The position numbers and the translations under genes were made by a program. Positions 44,569 to 54,072 of a stretch of 64,000 bases of DNA are shown one piece after another (the first letter of the stretch is position 1; every line of letters begins with the position of its first letter). The DNA comes from Phycisphaera sp. (lineage in GTDB: Bacteria; Planctomycetota; Phycisphaerae; Phycisphaerales; Phycisphaeraceae): contig WGMF01000002.1 of NCBI GenBank assembly GCA_016125215.1, forward strand, positions 114,486-178,485, read 5' to 3'. Below the pieces are notes generated by a model, which did no database searches, was not told the origin of the DNA, and saw only the letters and a list, made by a program, of their open reading frames with translations.

Positions 44569-47500
44569 TTACACGATGCGTTCGATGCGGATGGCGTCGG
44601 CGTCGATGTAGCCGGTGGTGCCCGGGTCGCTGAGGGTGACGGAGAGCGAGGTCTGGGTGAGGGTGACCGTCCCGATCAAGCCCCACCACACGCCGTTTTC
44701 ATAGAGCGTGCCCGGCGAGAGTTGCTGGTTGACGAGGACGCTGCTGAGTGTGGTCGAGCCCGAGTTCACGGTGAAGAGCGTGTTATTCGCCCGGTTGGTA
44801 TCGCCGCGCCAGGTGGCGAAGATTTCATAGGTGCCGGGGGTCAGGTCGGTGAAGGTGTAGGTCGCGGTGTTGGCGCCGGTGCCGCCCTGGGCAAACGAGT
44901 GATCGCCGCCGTAGTAGACGCCCTCGTTGGTGAAGCCCCATGTGCCCGTGGTCGTGAAGCCGGCCTCGCGGTCGTCTTTGTAAAAGACGGTCTGGTTGTG
45001 GTTGCCGCCGGTGGCCGGGCCGAGGTATTCCACGCGGATGGCGTCGGCGTCAACGTATTCGTTGGCGTCGTCGCTGATCCGGACGGTGAGCGTGCCGCTG
45101 GTGACATCAAAAACGCCACCGCCGAGGTCGCCCCAGTTCAGGCCCTTGTCGACGAGGCTGTTTGGGTTGAGTTCCTGGTTGACCCTGACATTTGTCAACA
45201 AGTTCGATCCGTCATAGACGGCAAAGGGCGTGTCGGTGGCGCGGTTCCAGTCGCCGCGCCACGTGGCGGAGACGCGGTAGCTGCCGGGTTGCAGGCCGGT
45301 GAGCGTCCACGAAGCCACGTTCGCGCCCTTACCGTCCTTGGAGTAGGAGTGGTCGGAGCCGTAGTAAGCCGACTCGTTGGTGAAGCCCCAGTATCCGGTG
45401 GACTGCCAGCCGGCGTCGCGGTCGTCGACGTAATAGACGGTGGCGGTCGGCGGGGGCGGCGGCGGGGTGCCGGTGTCGCCGAGGCGTTCGATACGGATGG
45501 CGTCGGCGTCGACGTATTCGTTGGCGTTGTCGCTGAGTTTGATCGTGAGCGTGCCGCTTGTGATGTCCACCGCCGAGAGCAGGTCGCCCCAGCTCCGGCC
45601 GTTTTCGAGCAGGCTCGCTGGGCTCTGTTCCTGGTTGACGACGACGGTAGCTAACAACTTGTTACCATCGTAAATCTGGAAGGGTGCGTTGGTCGCGCGG
45701 TTGATGTCGCCTCGCCACGTGGCGGAGATGCGGTAGCTCCCGGACTGCACAGCCGTGAAGGTCCACGAGGCGACGTTAGCGCCTTTACCGTCCTTGGCAA
45801 ACGAGTGGTCGCCGCCGTAGTAGACCGCTTCGGGGGTTCGTCCCCAGTTGCCCGTTGTAGCCCAGCCGGCGTCACCGTCGTCTGCGTAACGGATCGGGTC
45901 GGGGTTGGGCGGGGGCGGCGGGGGGGGCGTGTTGACCGATCCGGTCACGGTGAAATCAAAGGGGTTTTCGTCGCTGTCGTTGGTGGCAAAGCTGATGGCG
46001 GTCTGGTAGTTGCCGACGGCGGTGGCGTCGAGGCGGACGGTGAACGTGGCAGAATCGCCGGGGGTGAGCGTGGATTTCGTCAGGGCACTCGTCAGTGTGA
46101 AACCGGTGGAGAGTGAGCCGATCGATCCGAGCGTCAGGTTGGCGTTGCCGATGTTGGTGACGGTGAAGGTGCGGGAGACGGGTGTGCCCTGATTGGTAGC
46201 CCCGAGGCCGACGACAGCGGTGTTGTCAGCCAGGTCGGTCTGGCCGTCGAGGACACGGACCTCGGGCTGCGGCGTGGGGGGCGGGGGCGGAGTGTTGCCG
46301 ATGCGTTCGATCCTGATGGCGTCGGCGTCGACGTAGTCGTTGGCGTCGTCGGAGAGGGTGACTTTGAGCGTGCTTCCGGTGATGGACCATGTCGTGCCGA
46401 TGTCCGCGAAGTTGAAGCCGGCATCAGACAGAGTGTTAGGCGCCAGTTCCTGGTTGACGCGGACGGTGCCCAGCAGGGTGTTCCCGTCGAAGACGGAGAA
46501 GGGGGTGTTGGTGGCGCGGTTGGCATCGGCCCGCCACGTGGCGGAGACGCGGTACTCGCCGGGTGTCAGTCCGTCGAAGGTGTACGTGGCTTTGTTGGCG
46601 CCGCCGCCGCCCCGGGCGAAGCTGTGGTCGTCCTGGTAATAGCGCCCGGGTTCGATGGTGAAGCCCCACTGGCCGATGGTGGACCAGCCCGGGTCACGGT
46701 CGTCGGCGATGCGTTTGACCTGCTGTGGCGTCTGGCCGGGGATGTTGAGAGTGGCGCCATAAAGTCCGATGTTGCGGTCGCTGCCGAAGCCCGAGACATC
46801 CTGTGTGAAATAGACGGTGAGGTTCTGCCCGACACTTGCGTTGGCAAAGGAGATGGTGTATTGACCCAGGCCGTGCGCGCTGCCGTATTTGTGCGTGCCG
46901 GGTGCGCCGCCGGGGTCGTAGGGGCTGACGGGCAGCGTGTCGGACCGGTTGAGGGTTGTGCCGTCGTCGAAGACCGCGCGGAGGTTGACGGGCACGTCTT
47001 TGCCTGTGCCGTCGGGGTTGAGGACCTTGCCGTTGTAGGTGTTGGCGTAGACGTTGAGCGAGCCGAACGCGTTGGCGGGGATGTAGACGTGGAACATCAT
47101 GCCCTCGCCCTTGACATCGGGGATGACATCGAAGGTAAAGCCCTCGTTGTCGGTGACGGCGGTCGTGGGAGTGCCGTCGGTGTAGCTGACCTGGAGTCGG
47201 ACGAGGTTGTTGGGCGCGGTGGTGACGTTGAACCCGCGCAGCAGTCCGTTGCCGGTGATATCGCTCAGGTCGCTGATGGGGCTGGTGACGCCGGCCTTGT
47301 GGTTGTAGGGCGGGGGGAGCTGGTCGCCGCCGGTGAATGAGAGTGGCCCCCATTGTGCCCAGTCGGTGATCCCTTCGGTTGTGAAGTTGACCGTCAAGGG
47401 GTTGTTGATGTCGCCGTTCTCCGGCGGGAGGGCAGCCAGGTCGATGGCGTAGATCGCGGCGCTGGTGGCGGCCGCCTGCGCGGAGACGACGAGGTCCGAA

Positions 47501-47655
47501 CCCATCACCGTTTGCAACAGCACAGCGTCACCGTCGCTAGAGCCCGACAGGAGCAGCCGGTCTTCGAGCGTTTCGATGCCCAACCACACGGGCAGGGCGG
47601 TACGGGCAGGCTCAGGGAGTGCGTAGGTATCACGGGGTTGAGGGTGTCGTGACAT
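44569..47655 (-). CDS. giant surface/secreted protein with four golvesin/Xly-CBD-like repeats
   Basis: 1028 residues. Near residue 30 it has LEDRLLLSG, the LEPRLLLS-type start of planctomycete extracellular proteins; no ordinary signal peptide is seen. A beta-rich region (~60-310) is followed by four homologous ~130-residue modules starting near 316, 588, 740 and 890. Each has the pattern DD.D.GW...G.WG..., (Y/H)HSF.., ATYTFTGL.PG.YRVSATWR.D.NRATN, then V.VNQ and YVDADAIRIE. These resemble the golvesin/xanthan-lyase carbohydrate-binding-like domain. Between modules 1 and 2 lies a choice-of-anchor-D/ASH-like domain (VFTVTNIGNANLTLGS). Modules 2-4 are close in sequence, as expected for recent duplication. 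A cell-surface adhesion or polysaccharide-binding role is inferred. Confidence 0.8.
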   Translation of the reverse strand: MSRHPQPRDTYALPEPARTALPVWLGIETLEDRLLLSGSSDGDAVLLQTVMGSDLVVSAQAAATSAAIYAIDLAALPPENGDINNPLTVNFTTEGITDWAQWGPLSFTGGDQLPPPYNHKAGVTSPISDLSDITGNGLLRGFNVTTAPNNLVRLQVSYTDGTPTTAVTDNEGFTFDVIPDVKGEGMMFHVYIPANAFGSLNVYANTYNGKVLNPDGTGKDVPVNLRAVFDDGTTLNRSDTLPVSPYDPGGAPGTHKYGSAHGLGQYTISFANASVGQNLTVYFTQDVSGFGSDRNIGLYGATLNIPGQTPQQVKRIADDRDPGWSTIGQWGFTIEPGRYYQDDHSFARGGGGANKATYTFDGLTPGEYRVSATWRADANRATNTPFSVFDGNTLLGTVRVNQELAPNTLSDAGFNFADIGTTWSITGSTLKVTLSDDANDYVDADAIRIERIGNTPPPPPTPQPEVRVLDGQTDLADNTAVVGLGATNQGTPVSRTFTVTNIGNANLTLGSIGSLSTGFTLTSALTKSTLTPGDSATFTVRLDATAVGNYQTAISFATNDSDENPFDFTVTGSVNTPPPPPPPNPDPIRYADDGDAGWATTGNWGRTPEAVYYGGDHSFAKDGKGANVASWTFTAVQSGSYRISATWRGDINRATNAPFQIYDGNKLLATVVVNQEQSPASLLENGRSWGDLLSAVDITSGTLTIKLSDNANEYVDADAIRIERLGDTGTPPPPPPTATVYYVDDRDAGWQSTGYWGFTNESAYYGSDHSYSKDGKGANVASWTLTGLQPGSYRVSATWRGDWNRATDTPFAVYDGSNLLTNVRVNQELNPNSLVDKGLNWGDLGGGVFDVTSGTLTVRISDDANEYVDADAIRVEYLGPATGGNHNQTVFYKDDREAGFTTTGTWGFTNEGVYYGGDHSFAQGGTGANTATYTFTDLTPGTYEIFATWRGDTNRANNTLFTVNSGSTTLSSVLVNQQLSPGTLYENGVWWGLIGTVTLTQTSLSVTLSDPGTTGYIDADAIRIERIV

Positions 47656-48063
47656 GTCGGCTCCTTCGGGTACTTACAAAGTGTTACTCATGGCGCGCAT
47701 CCCCGCGCGGCGTGGGACAAACTGAGCGGACACGACCGGGTCTGGGTTTCCTTGGGGGGCTTGGCGCAGCGGAAAAAACAGGGTCGTCACCCCGTGGCCG
47801 CGGCAGGTCAATGAACTGGTTTTGCTGAGCACGCCCTGTGTGGTCCCATCCCTGGGGTCAGATCGGGTCAGATCAACCGGTCCGTCCGGGGTTGGACCGT
47901 TCAAGCCTGCCCAATGATTCAATCCATCCGCCCCGCGTGCGAGTGAAAACGATCAACCCGTACGCGACTCCCACCGCGTGCAGCGTTATCATAGCACCCA
48001 TCGTCAAAATCGCTGCAAATGGACCAGAATTTGCGCAATCCACATATTCAAGAGGTCTTTGAA
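47656..48063. other. upstream region of the giant surface protein gene
   Basis: About 400 bases with no supported gene. A minus-strand TATGAT (47988-47993 region) could be a -10 box. GGGTCAGATC occurs twice in tandem near 47853-47874. Open frames across it have no recognisable domain. It should hold the promoter of the 44569-47655 gene. Confidence 0.4.
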
Positions 48064-48615
48064 TCAGTTTAGACCGGGGTCGACCTCGAAAAGCCTTGGT
48101 TTCCGCACGGCCGCGGCCTGGGAGGGATTGACCTTGTCCATGAGCGTCATCCACAGGTCGGGCCGATCGTCGAAGACGAACTCAGGCGTGCCAATGGTCG
48201 TCACCCAGCTTTCGTGTTCGAGTTCAGCATCGAGTTGCCCCGCGCCCCAGCCTGCATAGCCGACAAACATCCTCGCCGGGGCGTCGCTGTGCTCGAGGAC
48301 CCACTCGACGTGCTCGCGGTCAGCCGTGAAGTGCAGGCCCTTACAAGGTTCGACCTGCGAACAGGATTCGAGCGTGTGGAGCAGCATGACCGGTCCGGGG
48401 CACGGGCCGCCCTGATGCACAAAACCCTCGATAAGGCACAGGCCTGAGGAGACCTGCTTCCACGCGCTGGCGATGGTGGTCTTCGTGGGGCGGTTGAGCA
48501 CGAGGCCCAAGGCGCCCTGATCGGTGTGGTCGATGATGAGCGTGACCGTCTGGTGGAAATTGGGGTCCACCAAGTCCGCGCCGGCGAGGATGAGTTTGCC
48601 CGCGAGGGAAGCCAT
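48064..48615 (-). CDS. YqgE/AlgH family protein
   Basis: 183 residues from the ATG at 48615; the open frame runs further upstream over the fbp gene end but the family begins at MASLAGKLILAGADL. Signatures are FHQTVTLIIDHTDQGALGLV, LNRPT, GGP and GYAGWGAGQLDAELEHESWV, the DUF179 fingerprint. The family is widespread, soluble, and of unclear function (AlgH was linked to alginate regulation in Pseudomonas). TACAAT on the minus strand ends 9 bases before the ATG, so a near-leaderless transcript is possible. Confidence 0.9.
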   Translation of the reverse strand: MASLAGKLILAGADLVDPNFHQTVTLIIDHTDQGALGLVLNRPTKTTIASAWKQVSSGLCLIEGFVHQGGPCPGPVMLLHTLESCSQVEPCKGLHFTADREHVEWVLEHSDAPARMFVGYAGWGAGQLDAELEHESWVTTIGTPEFVFDDRPDLWMTLMDKVNPSQAAAVRKPRLFEVDPGLN

Positions 48616-48701
48616 GATGAGATGATTGTAGCTGCGCAGGGCGCGACCCCGCATATTCATGCGGGGCTGTGAATAAGAAATTGCAAATCGCCCGTCACCC
48701 G

Positions 48702-49742
48702 TCACTTTTTCACAGCGACTGTTTCGTGTTCGCTGACGAACTTCATCACCTGCTCGACGTTTTTCTTTGAGCCGATGATCAACGGCGTGCGCTGGTGGAG
48801 GTTGTTGGGCTGGATTTCGAGGATGTTGCCTTTGCCGTCCGTGGCTTTCCCGCCCGCGGCGTCGGCGATGAAGGCCAGGGGGTTGGCTTCGTACATCAGG
48901 CGGAGCTTGCCCTCGGGGTTTTTCTTGGTCGGCGGGTAGAGGAAGATGCCGCCCTTGAGCAGGATGCGGTGGAAGTCGGCCACGAGCGAGCCGATGTAGC
49001 GCGAGCTGCACGCCTCGCCGTTCTGGTTCTTGGCCCATTGGAGGTACTTCTGGTACGGCTCTGGGAAGGTTTCGACGTAGGCTTCATTGACGGAATACTG
49101 GGGCGAATACTCGGGGATTTTGATGTTCTCTCGCGTGAGCAGGTAGGCCCCGTACTGCGGGTCGAGCGTGTACATGTGGACGGCGTGGCCGGTCGTGTAG
49201 ACGAGCACGGTGCTCGAACCGTAGACGACGTAGCCCGCGCCAAGCTGTTGCAGCCCGCGCTGCAGGACGCTGTGGTCGGTGTGGCGTTCCCACTCGGGTC
49301 TGGCAAGAATCGTGAAGATCGTGCCGACGGAGACGTTGGAGTCGATGTTGGACGAACCGTCGAGCGGGTCGAACATGACGACGTACTTGCCCTGGCGACC
49401 GACTTCCTGGAGGACGCGTGGGTCGTTGTCTTCTTCGGAGGCGACGATGCCGACGTTGCCCCGGTAGCCGAGTGTGCGTTTGAGGGTTTCGTTGGCCAGC
49501 ACGTCGAGCTTCTGCTGGACCTCTCCCTGGATGTTGACGGGCTGCTCGTCCGGGTTTTCGCCTGCCTCGCCCCAGACATTGATGAGGCCGGCCCTGCGGA
49601 CGTAGGACGAGATGACCTTGGTGGCTAACGTGATGCCCGAGAGCAGCCAGCTGAATTCGCCCGTGGCGGTGGGGTGCTCGCGCTGCATGTCGAGCAGGTG
49701 CTGCTGGAAGGTGTAGATGTCGCCGGGTTTTCGTGAGGGCAT
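48702..49742 (-). CDS. fbp: fructose-1,6-bisphosphatase, class I
   Basis: 346 residues from the ATG at 49742, which has AGGTG 6 bases upstream; a GTG at 49751 is possible. Gluconeogenic dephosphorylation of fructose 1,6-bisphosphate. Features are GEVQQKLDVLANE, VASEEDND (metal binding), VMFDPLDGSSNID (catalytic core), RYIGSLVADFHRILLKGGIF and KLRLMYEANPLAFI. Length and motifs are normal for class I. It is followed by yqgE on the same strand. Confidence 0.95.
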   Translation of the reverse strand: MPSRKPGDIYTFQQHLLDMQREHPTATGEFSWLLSGITLATKVISSYVRRAGLINVWGEAGENPDEQPVNIQGEVQQKLDVLANETLKRTLGYRGNVGIVASEEDNDPRVLQEVGRQGKYVVMFDPLDGSSNIDSNVSVGTIFTILARPEWERHTDHSVLQRGLQQLGAGYVVYGSSTVLVYTTGHAVHMYTLDPQYGAYLLTRENIKIPEYSPQYSVNEAYVETFPEPYQKYLQWAKNQNGEACSSRYIGSLVADFHRILLKGGIFLYPPTKKNPEGKLRLMYEANPLAFIADAAGGKATDGKGNILEIQPNNLHQRTPLIIGSKKNVEQVMKFVSEHETVAVKK

Positions 49743-49787
49743 GTTGGTCACCTGTAAAGCCGTGGACAGTGCCCGCAGATGGGGCTC

Positions 49788-50732
49788 CTATTCCGAGCCG
49801 TGCTCCCGCCACCACGTGACGGTGTTTTTCAGACCGATGTCAAAGAGAGTCTTGGCCCGCCAGCCGAGCAGTCTACCCGCTTTCGACGTGTCGAGGCAGC
49901 GCCTGGGTTGGCCGTCGGGCTTGGTGGGGTCCCACACGATGTGGCCCGTGAAACCCACGGCTTGTGCGATGAGAGTGACGAGGTTCTTGATCGTGATTTC
50001 GTTGCCGGTGCCGAGGTTGATCGGGTCGGGATCGTCCATCACCTCGGCGGCGCGGACGATGCCCTCCGCCGCGTCGTCGACGTAGAGAAACTCGCGTGAC
50101 GCCGAGCCGGTGCCCCAGCAGGTGATGTGGTCGTCGTTGTGGACCCGGGCCTCTTCACACTTGCGGATCAGCGCGGGGATGACGTGGCTGGTGACGGGGT
50201 CGAAGTTATCGCCCGGGCCGTAGAGATTCACCGGCACGACCACGGCGCTGTTGAGGCCGTACTCGCGCTTGTAGGCGTCGAGCATGACAAACAGCGCCTT
50301 CTTGGCCACACCGTAGGGCGCGTTGGTTTCTTCGGGGTATCCGTTCCAGATGTCGTTTTCATTGAAGGGCACGGGGGCAAACTTGGGGTAAGCGCAGACG
50401 GTGCCGGTGTGTACGAACTTGGCAATGTTGCGCAGGCGTGCGTGTTCGACAAGGTGCAGGCCCATCGCCATGTTGGCATAAAAGAACCGTCCCGGGTGCA
50501 GGCGGTTGGCGCCGATGCCCCCGACCTCTGCCGCAAGGTTGATGACGATGTCGGGCTTCGCGTCGTCGTAGAGCTTGATGACCTGTGATTCGACGGTGAG
50601 GTCGTAATCTTTTTTACGTGGAACAAAGATCGCTTCCGGGGGCACACCGCGCTCGCGCAGCTTACGACACACCACGCGCCCAAGAAACCCCGCGCCGCCG
50701 GTGACCACCACACGTTGTTTAGACCATTGCAT
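49788..50732 (-). CDS. fcl: GDP-L-fucose synthase
   Basis: 314 residues from the ATG at 50732. An extended SDR that epimerises and reduces GDP-4-keto-6-deoxymannose to GDP-L-fucose. Features are VTGGAGFLGRVV (NADP loop), AAEVGGIGAN, HTGTVCAYPKFAPVPFNEN (catalytic Ser/Thr region) and NAPYGVAKK (YxxxK). The gmd product at 50928 supplies its substrate. The two genes are separated by about 195 bases containing an inverted repeat. Also called wcaG. Confidence 0.95.
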   Translation of the reverse strand: MQWSKQRVVVTGGAGFLGRVVCRKLRERGVPPEAIFVPRKKDYDLTVESQVIKLYDDAKPDIVINLAAEVGGIGANRLHPGRFFYANMAMGLHLVEHARLRNIAKFVHTGTVCAYPKFAPVPFNENDIWNGYPEETNAPYGVAKKALFVMLDAYKREYGLNSAVVVPVNLYGPGDNFDPVTSHVIPALIRKCEEARVHNDDHITCWGTGSASREFLYVDDAAEGIVRAAEVMDDPDPINLGTGNEITIKNLVTLIAQAVGFTGHIVWDPTKPDGQPRRCLDTSKAGRLLGWRAKTLFDIGLKNTVTWWREHGSE

Positions 50733-50754
50733 GGGCAAGCTCAGAAGGGATTAG

Positions 50755-50915
50755 CCGCAGATGAACGCCGATGAACGCAGATAAAGACAGTCGATTTTAG
50801 TGACATACGACGTATAGTTCGATGTGGCATGGATTTTGAAAAATCTTTGACTGCCGATACTGAGACCGGGCATTCGGTTTCCTGTATCTATCGGTGTCCA
50901 TCTGCGTTCATCGGC
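50755..50915. repeat. inverted pair of the CGCAGATGAACGCAGAT-type repeat
   Basis: GCCGATGAACGCAGAT at 50767-50782 is exactly the reverse complement of ATCTGCGTTCATCGGC at 50900-50915, 117 bases apart, in the gap between fcl and gmd. The left copy continues ATAAAGACAG as in the relative at 16350-16390. Confidence 0.75.
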
Positions 50916-50927
50916 GGCATTCCCTGC

Positions 50928-52028
<1,101 letters not shown>

Positions 52029-52063
52029 TCAATCGTTGTGCTCTACATCGGTCCGCTCGACCC

Positions 52064-52091
52064 TTGGGTCCACGCGGCAACAGCCTATAAT
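52064..52091 (+). promoter_or_regulatory. bcp promoter
   Basis: TTGGGT (52064-52069), 16-base spacer, consensus TATAAT (52086-52091), about 35 bases before the likely start of transcript-to-ATG distance at 52132. Confidence 0.7.
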
Positions 52092-52131
52092 CTGCCACAT
52101 TCGCAAACCACCCGATCACGAGGAACCCGCC

Positions 52132-52635
52132 ATGGCAAAAAACACCGATAAGCCCGCACCCACTCCCGACCCCTACGTCCCCGTCGGCAAGAAAGCCCCC
52201 GCCTTCAAACTCACCGACCAGCAGGGCAAGACCCACAGCCTCTCGGACTACGCGGGCAAGTTCGTCGTGCTCTACTTCTACCCGAAGGACGATACGTCTG
52301 GCTGCACCAAGGAAGCCTGCCAGTTCCGCGACGGTATCGACAAATTCAAGAAAGCCAAAGCCATGGTGCTCGGCGTCAGCCCCGACGATGAAAAGTCCCA
52401 CGCCAAATTTGCCAGCAAGTTCAGCCTGCCTTTCCCGTTGCTGGCCGACACCGAAAAGAAAGTCTGCGAAGCCTACGGGGTCTGGCAGGAAAAGAGCATG
52501 TACGGTCGCAAATACATGGGCGTGGCCCGGACGACCTACCTCATCGGCCCGGACGGGAAAGTGGTCCACGTTTGGCCCAAGGTCAAAGTGCCCGGCCACG
52601 ATGAGCAGGTGCTCGACGTGATCGCCTCCGTTTGA
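52132..52635 (+). CDS. bcp: thiol peroxidase, BCP/PrxQ type peroxiredoxin
   Basis: 167 residues from the ATG at 52132, with GAGGA 9 bases upstream. It reduces hydroperoxides using thioredoxin. Features are KAPAFKLTDQQGK, YFYPKDDTSGCTKEACQFRD with the peroxidatic Cys and a second Cys five residues later (atypical 2-Cys form), and RTTYLIGPDGKV. The N-terminus has a short Lys/Pro-rich extension. It is divergent from gmd. Confidence 0.94.
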   Translation: MAKNTDKPAPTPDPYVPVGKKAPAFKLTDQQGKTHSLSDYAGKFVVLYFYPKDDTSGCTKEACQFRDGIDKFKKAKAMVLGVSPDDEKSHAKFASKFSLPFPLLADTEKKVCEAYGVWQEKSMYGRKYMGVARTTYLIGPDGKVVHVWPKVKVPGHDEQVLDVIASV

Positions 52636-52925
52636 GTTTCAGCCTGCCCGGCGATCACGCAGCCGCACACACATTAAGCACCCCCGGTCGTGGGCTGTGG
52701 GCCTGTGCCCGGGATATCAGCCGACAATCGCGGGTCGGCGCGCTTGTTACCATTCGGCCCGGTATTTGCTTGAATTCCCACCCCGACACAGACGGAGGTC
52801 AGGATTTGCCCTCGATTCGGGTTATCGAAAAAACCTGACCCCCCCGCGTTTCGTATCTTTGTTAAAATGCCCCGCGGACGGGTCGTACCAGGGGCACCCA
52901 TACTCCCACGAGAAAGGAATCTCTC
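52636..52925. other. intergenic region between bcp and the DUF2934 gene
   Basis: About 290 bases with no supported gene. A TAAAAT hexamer at 52863-52868 precedes the 52926 gene by about 57 bases and may be its -10 box; no good -35 is visible. GAAAGGAAT is the ribosome binding site at 52911-52919. Confidence 0.45.
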
Positions 52926-53186
52926 ATGGCAAAACGAAAAACATCCTCTACCAGCTCGGCTTCAACATCCAAAAAAAACACGGTCGCCAAGGCACCCGCT
53001 AAACGCGCATCGACCAAGGCCGCTGTGAAGACCAACGGTAAAACCAAGGTCCAAACCGTCCTGCCCACGCAGGATCAGATCGCCACCCGTGCGTATGAGA
53101 TCTGGGTGGCCAAGGGTCGGCCCGAGGGGCAGGACCATGAAAACTGGAAACAGGCCGAGGCCGAGTTGATGGCCGGGGTGAAGTGA
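52926..53186 (+). CDS. small DUF2934 protein
   Basis: 86 residues with AAAGGA upstream. The first ~45 residues are Lys/Ala/Ser/Thr-rich and disordered (KRKTSSTSSASTSKKNTVAK), like basic histone-like tails. The C-terminal ~35 residues (IATRAYEIWVAKGRPEGQDH, ENWKQAEAELMAG) are the DUF2934 helix pair: RAYEIW..G.P.G.D..HW..AE.EL. The family is common in planctomycetes and proteobacteria and its role is unknown. The basic tail suggests nucleic-acid contact, an inference. Confidence 0.85.
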   Translation: MAKRKTSSTSSASTSKKNTVAKAPAKRASTKAAVKTNGKTKVQTVLPTQDQIATRAYEIWVAKGRPEGQDHENWKQAEAELMAGVK

Positions 53187-53243
53187 TACAAGCACGATTA
53201 CCCTTGTGTCACTTGCCTCAAGCTCACCCTCAAGACCAGACAC

Positions 53244-53519
53244 TCACCACTTGCCACGCGGGCAACGCTCCGTGGCCAAGGATGTTTTGAGCTGGATCAG
53301 GCAGTGGCAATCCTTGCACCGGCTCATCGGGGTGAGGAGCTTGAGGCCTTGGATGCCCGTGGCCTTGCGTGGGCTGGCGGCTTCGCACGAGGCACAGATG
53401 CGCTTGCGATCAACAAAGGTCTGCTCACCCACCCGGTCCACACCGACTGTTGCGCGCGATACCCCCAGCGCACCACGCACCAGCACCCTCGCCCCCTCGA
53501 GATAGGCTGTCAGTCCCAT
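53244..53519 (-). CDS. small zinc-ribbon-like protein
   Basis: 91 residues from the ATG at 53519 (MGLTAYLEGARVLVRGALGV). Residues ~40-91 have CASC, SRCKDCHC and ERCPRGKW: two CxxC pairs plus a Cys before PRGKW, consistent with one or two metal sites. The pattern CKDC.C....KT....CP.GKW resembles short zinc proteins seen in phage and bacterial genomes; their function is not known to me. GATATT on the minus strand ends 6 bases before the ATG. It is convergent with the DUF2934 gene. Confidence 0.6.
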   Translation of the reverse strand: MGLTAYLEGARVLVRGALGVSRATVGVDRVGEQTFVDRKRICASCEAASPRKATGIQGLKLLTPMSRCKDCHCLIQLKTSLATERCPRGKW

Positions 53520-53644
53520 GACCACAATATCGGACCGATGCGGTTCCGATATTCGCTTTTCCCACAAGCCCCAAACACACCCCGGTCCGATACCCCTGAA
53601 AATTCACAATCTTTTTATTCCCCGCTCACATTCGGGTCGATACC

Positions 53645-53734
53645 ATGAAAGACCCGTGACTTGCTCAACAACTCGCTCTTGAGGCCTTAAGGCCAAATCT
53701 AGCATCAGGAGCACCAGTTCACGGGTTTTTTCAT
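53645..53734. repeat. 90-bp imperfect palindrome
   Basis: ATGAAA and ACCCGTGA (53645-53659) pair with TCACGGGT and TTTCAT (53719-53734), with a small bulge. In the centre GGCCTTAAGGCC (53683-53694) is a perfect palindrome. A T-run follows the right arm on the plus strand, so a plus-strand structured transcript is conceivable. Confidence 0.5.
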
Positions 53735-53736
53735 GC

Positions 53737-53799
53737 GCCCCCGGAAGTTCCCGGAAGTTCCCGGAAGTTCCCGGAGGCACCCCAAGAACTTCCGGGGGC
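53737..53799. repeat. CCGGAAGTTC tandem array within a 14-bp hairpin
   Basis: Three direct CCGGAAGTTC units (53741-53770) plus a partial one. GCCCCCGGAAGTTC (53737-53750) is the exact reverse complement of GAACTTCCGGGGGC (53786-53799). No T-tract follows on either strand. Confidence 0.75.
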
Positions 53800-53848
53800 G
53801 ACCGCGTTCTCCGAACGTGGGACCCCATTAAACCACCCTATCACCCGT

Positions 53849-53885
53849 AAAAAGAAAAACCCCCGGGTGCGTGAACACCCGGGGG
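53849..53885 (-). terminator. rho-independent terminator of the 54072 gene
   Basis: On the minus strand CCCCCGGGTG (53885-53876), 6-base loop, CACCCGGGGG (53869-53860), then TTTTTCTTTTT. Confidence 0.9.
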
Positions 53886-53944
53886 TCCGGTTTCAACCGC
53901 GTTGGTTGCGTGTGTGCAACGTTTGATTAGAGCTACCGGCATTG

Positions 53945-54072
53945 ATCAACTCCCCTCCTCTTTCAAGGGGAGGGGCTGGGGGAGGGGATGTCTTCTGCAT
54001 GACATCAGAGACCACACCCTCCCCCGACCCCTCCCTCTGAAGAGGGAGGGGAGATAGAAGACGCCAGTTGAT
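53945..54072. repeat. cloverleaf-shaped repeat element
   Basis: Outer arm ATCAAC/GTTGAT; left hairpin CCCCTCC/GGAGGGG (53952-53975); central hairpin GGGGGAGGG/CCCTCCCCC (53978-53986 with 54017-54025) extended by ATGTC/GACAT; right hairpin CCCCTCCCTC-TGAA-GAGGGAGGGG (54028-54051). A degenerate arm is seen at 40386. It touches the stop codon of the 54072 gene. Confidence 0.7.

Larger units (their letters stand above)
53520..54071. other. repeat-rich intergenic region
   Basis: About 550 bases without an accepted gene. In order it holds a 90-base imperfect palindrome (53645-53734), a CCGGAAGTTC array inside a 14-bp hairpin (53737-53799), the terminator of the 54072 gene (53849-53885) and a cloverleaf-shaped repeat (53945-54072). 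Confidence 0.7.

Noticed and set aside
47873..48154. Minus-strand frame with a possible membrane segment
   Set aside because: No ribosome binding site, no family, and it overlaps the 3' end of yqgE; probably chance.
53604..53828. Minus-strand frame across the palindrome and CCGGAAGTT array
   Set aside because: The start would be inside repeat-derived sequence and no domain is seen. Mentioned only as a low-interest alternative to a structured transcript.
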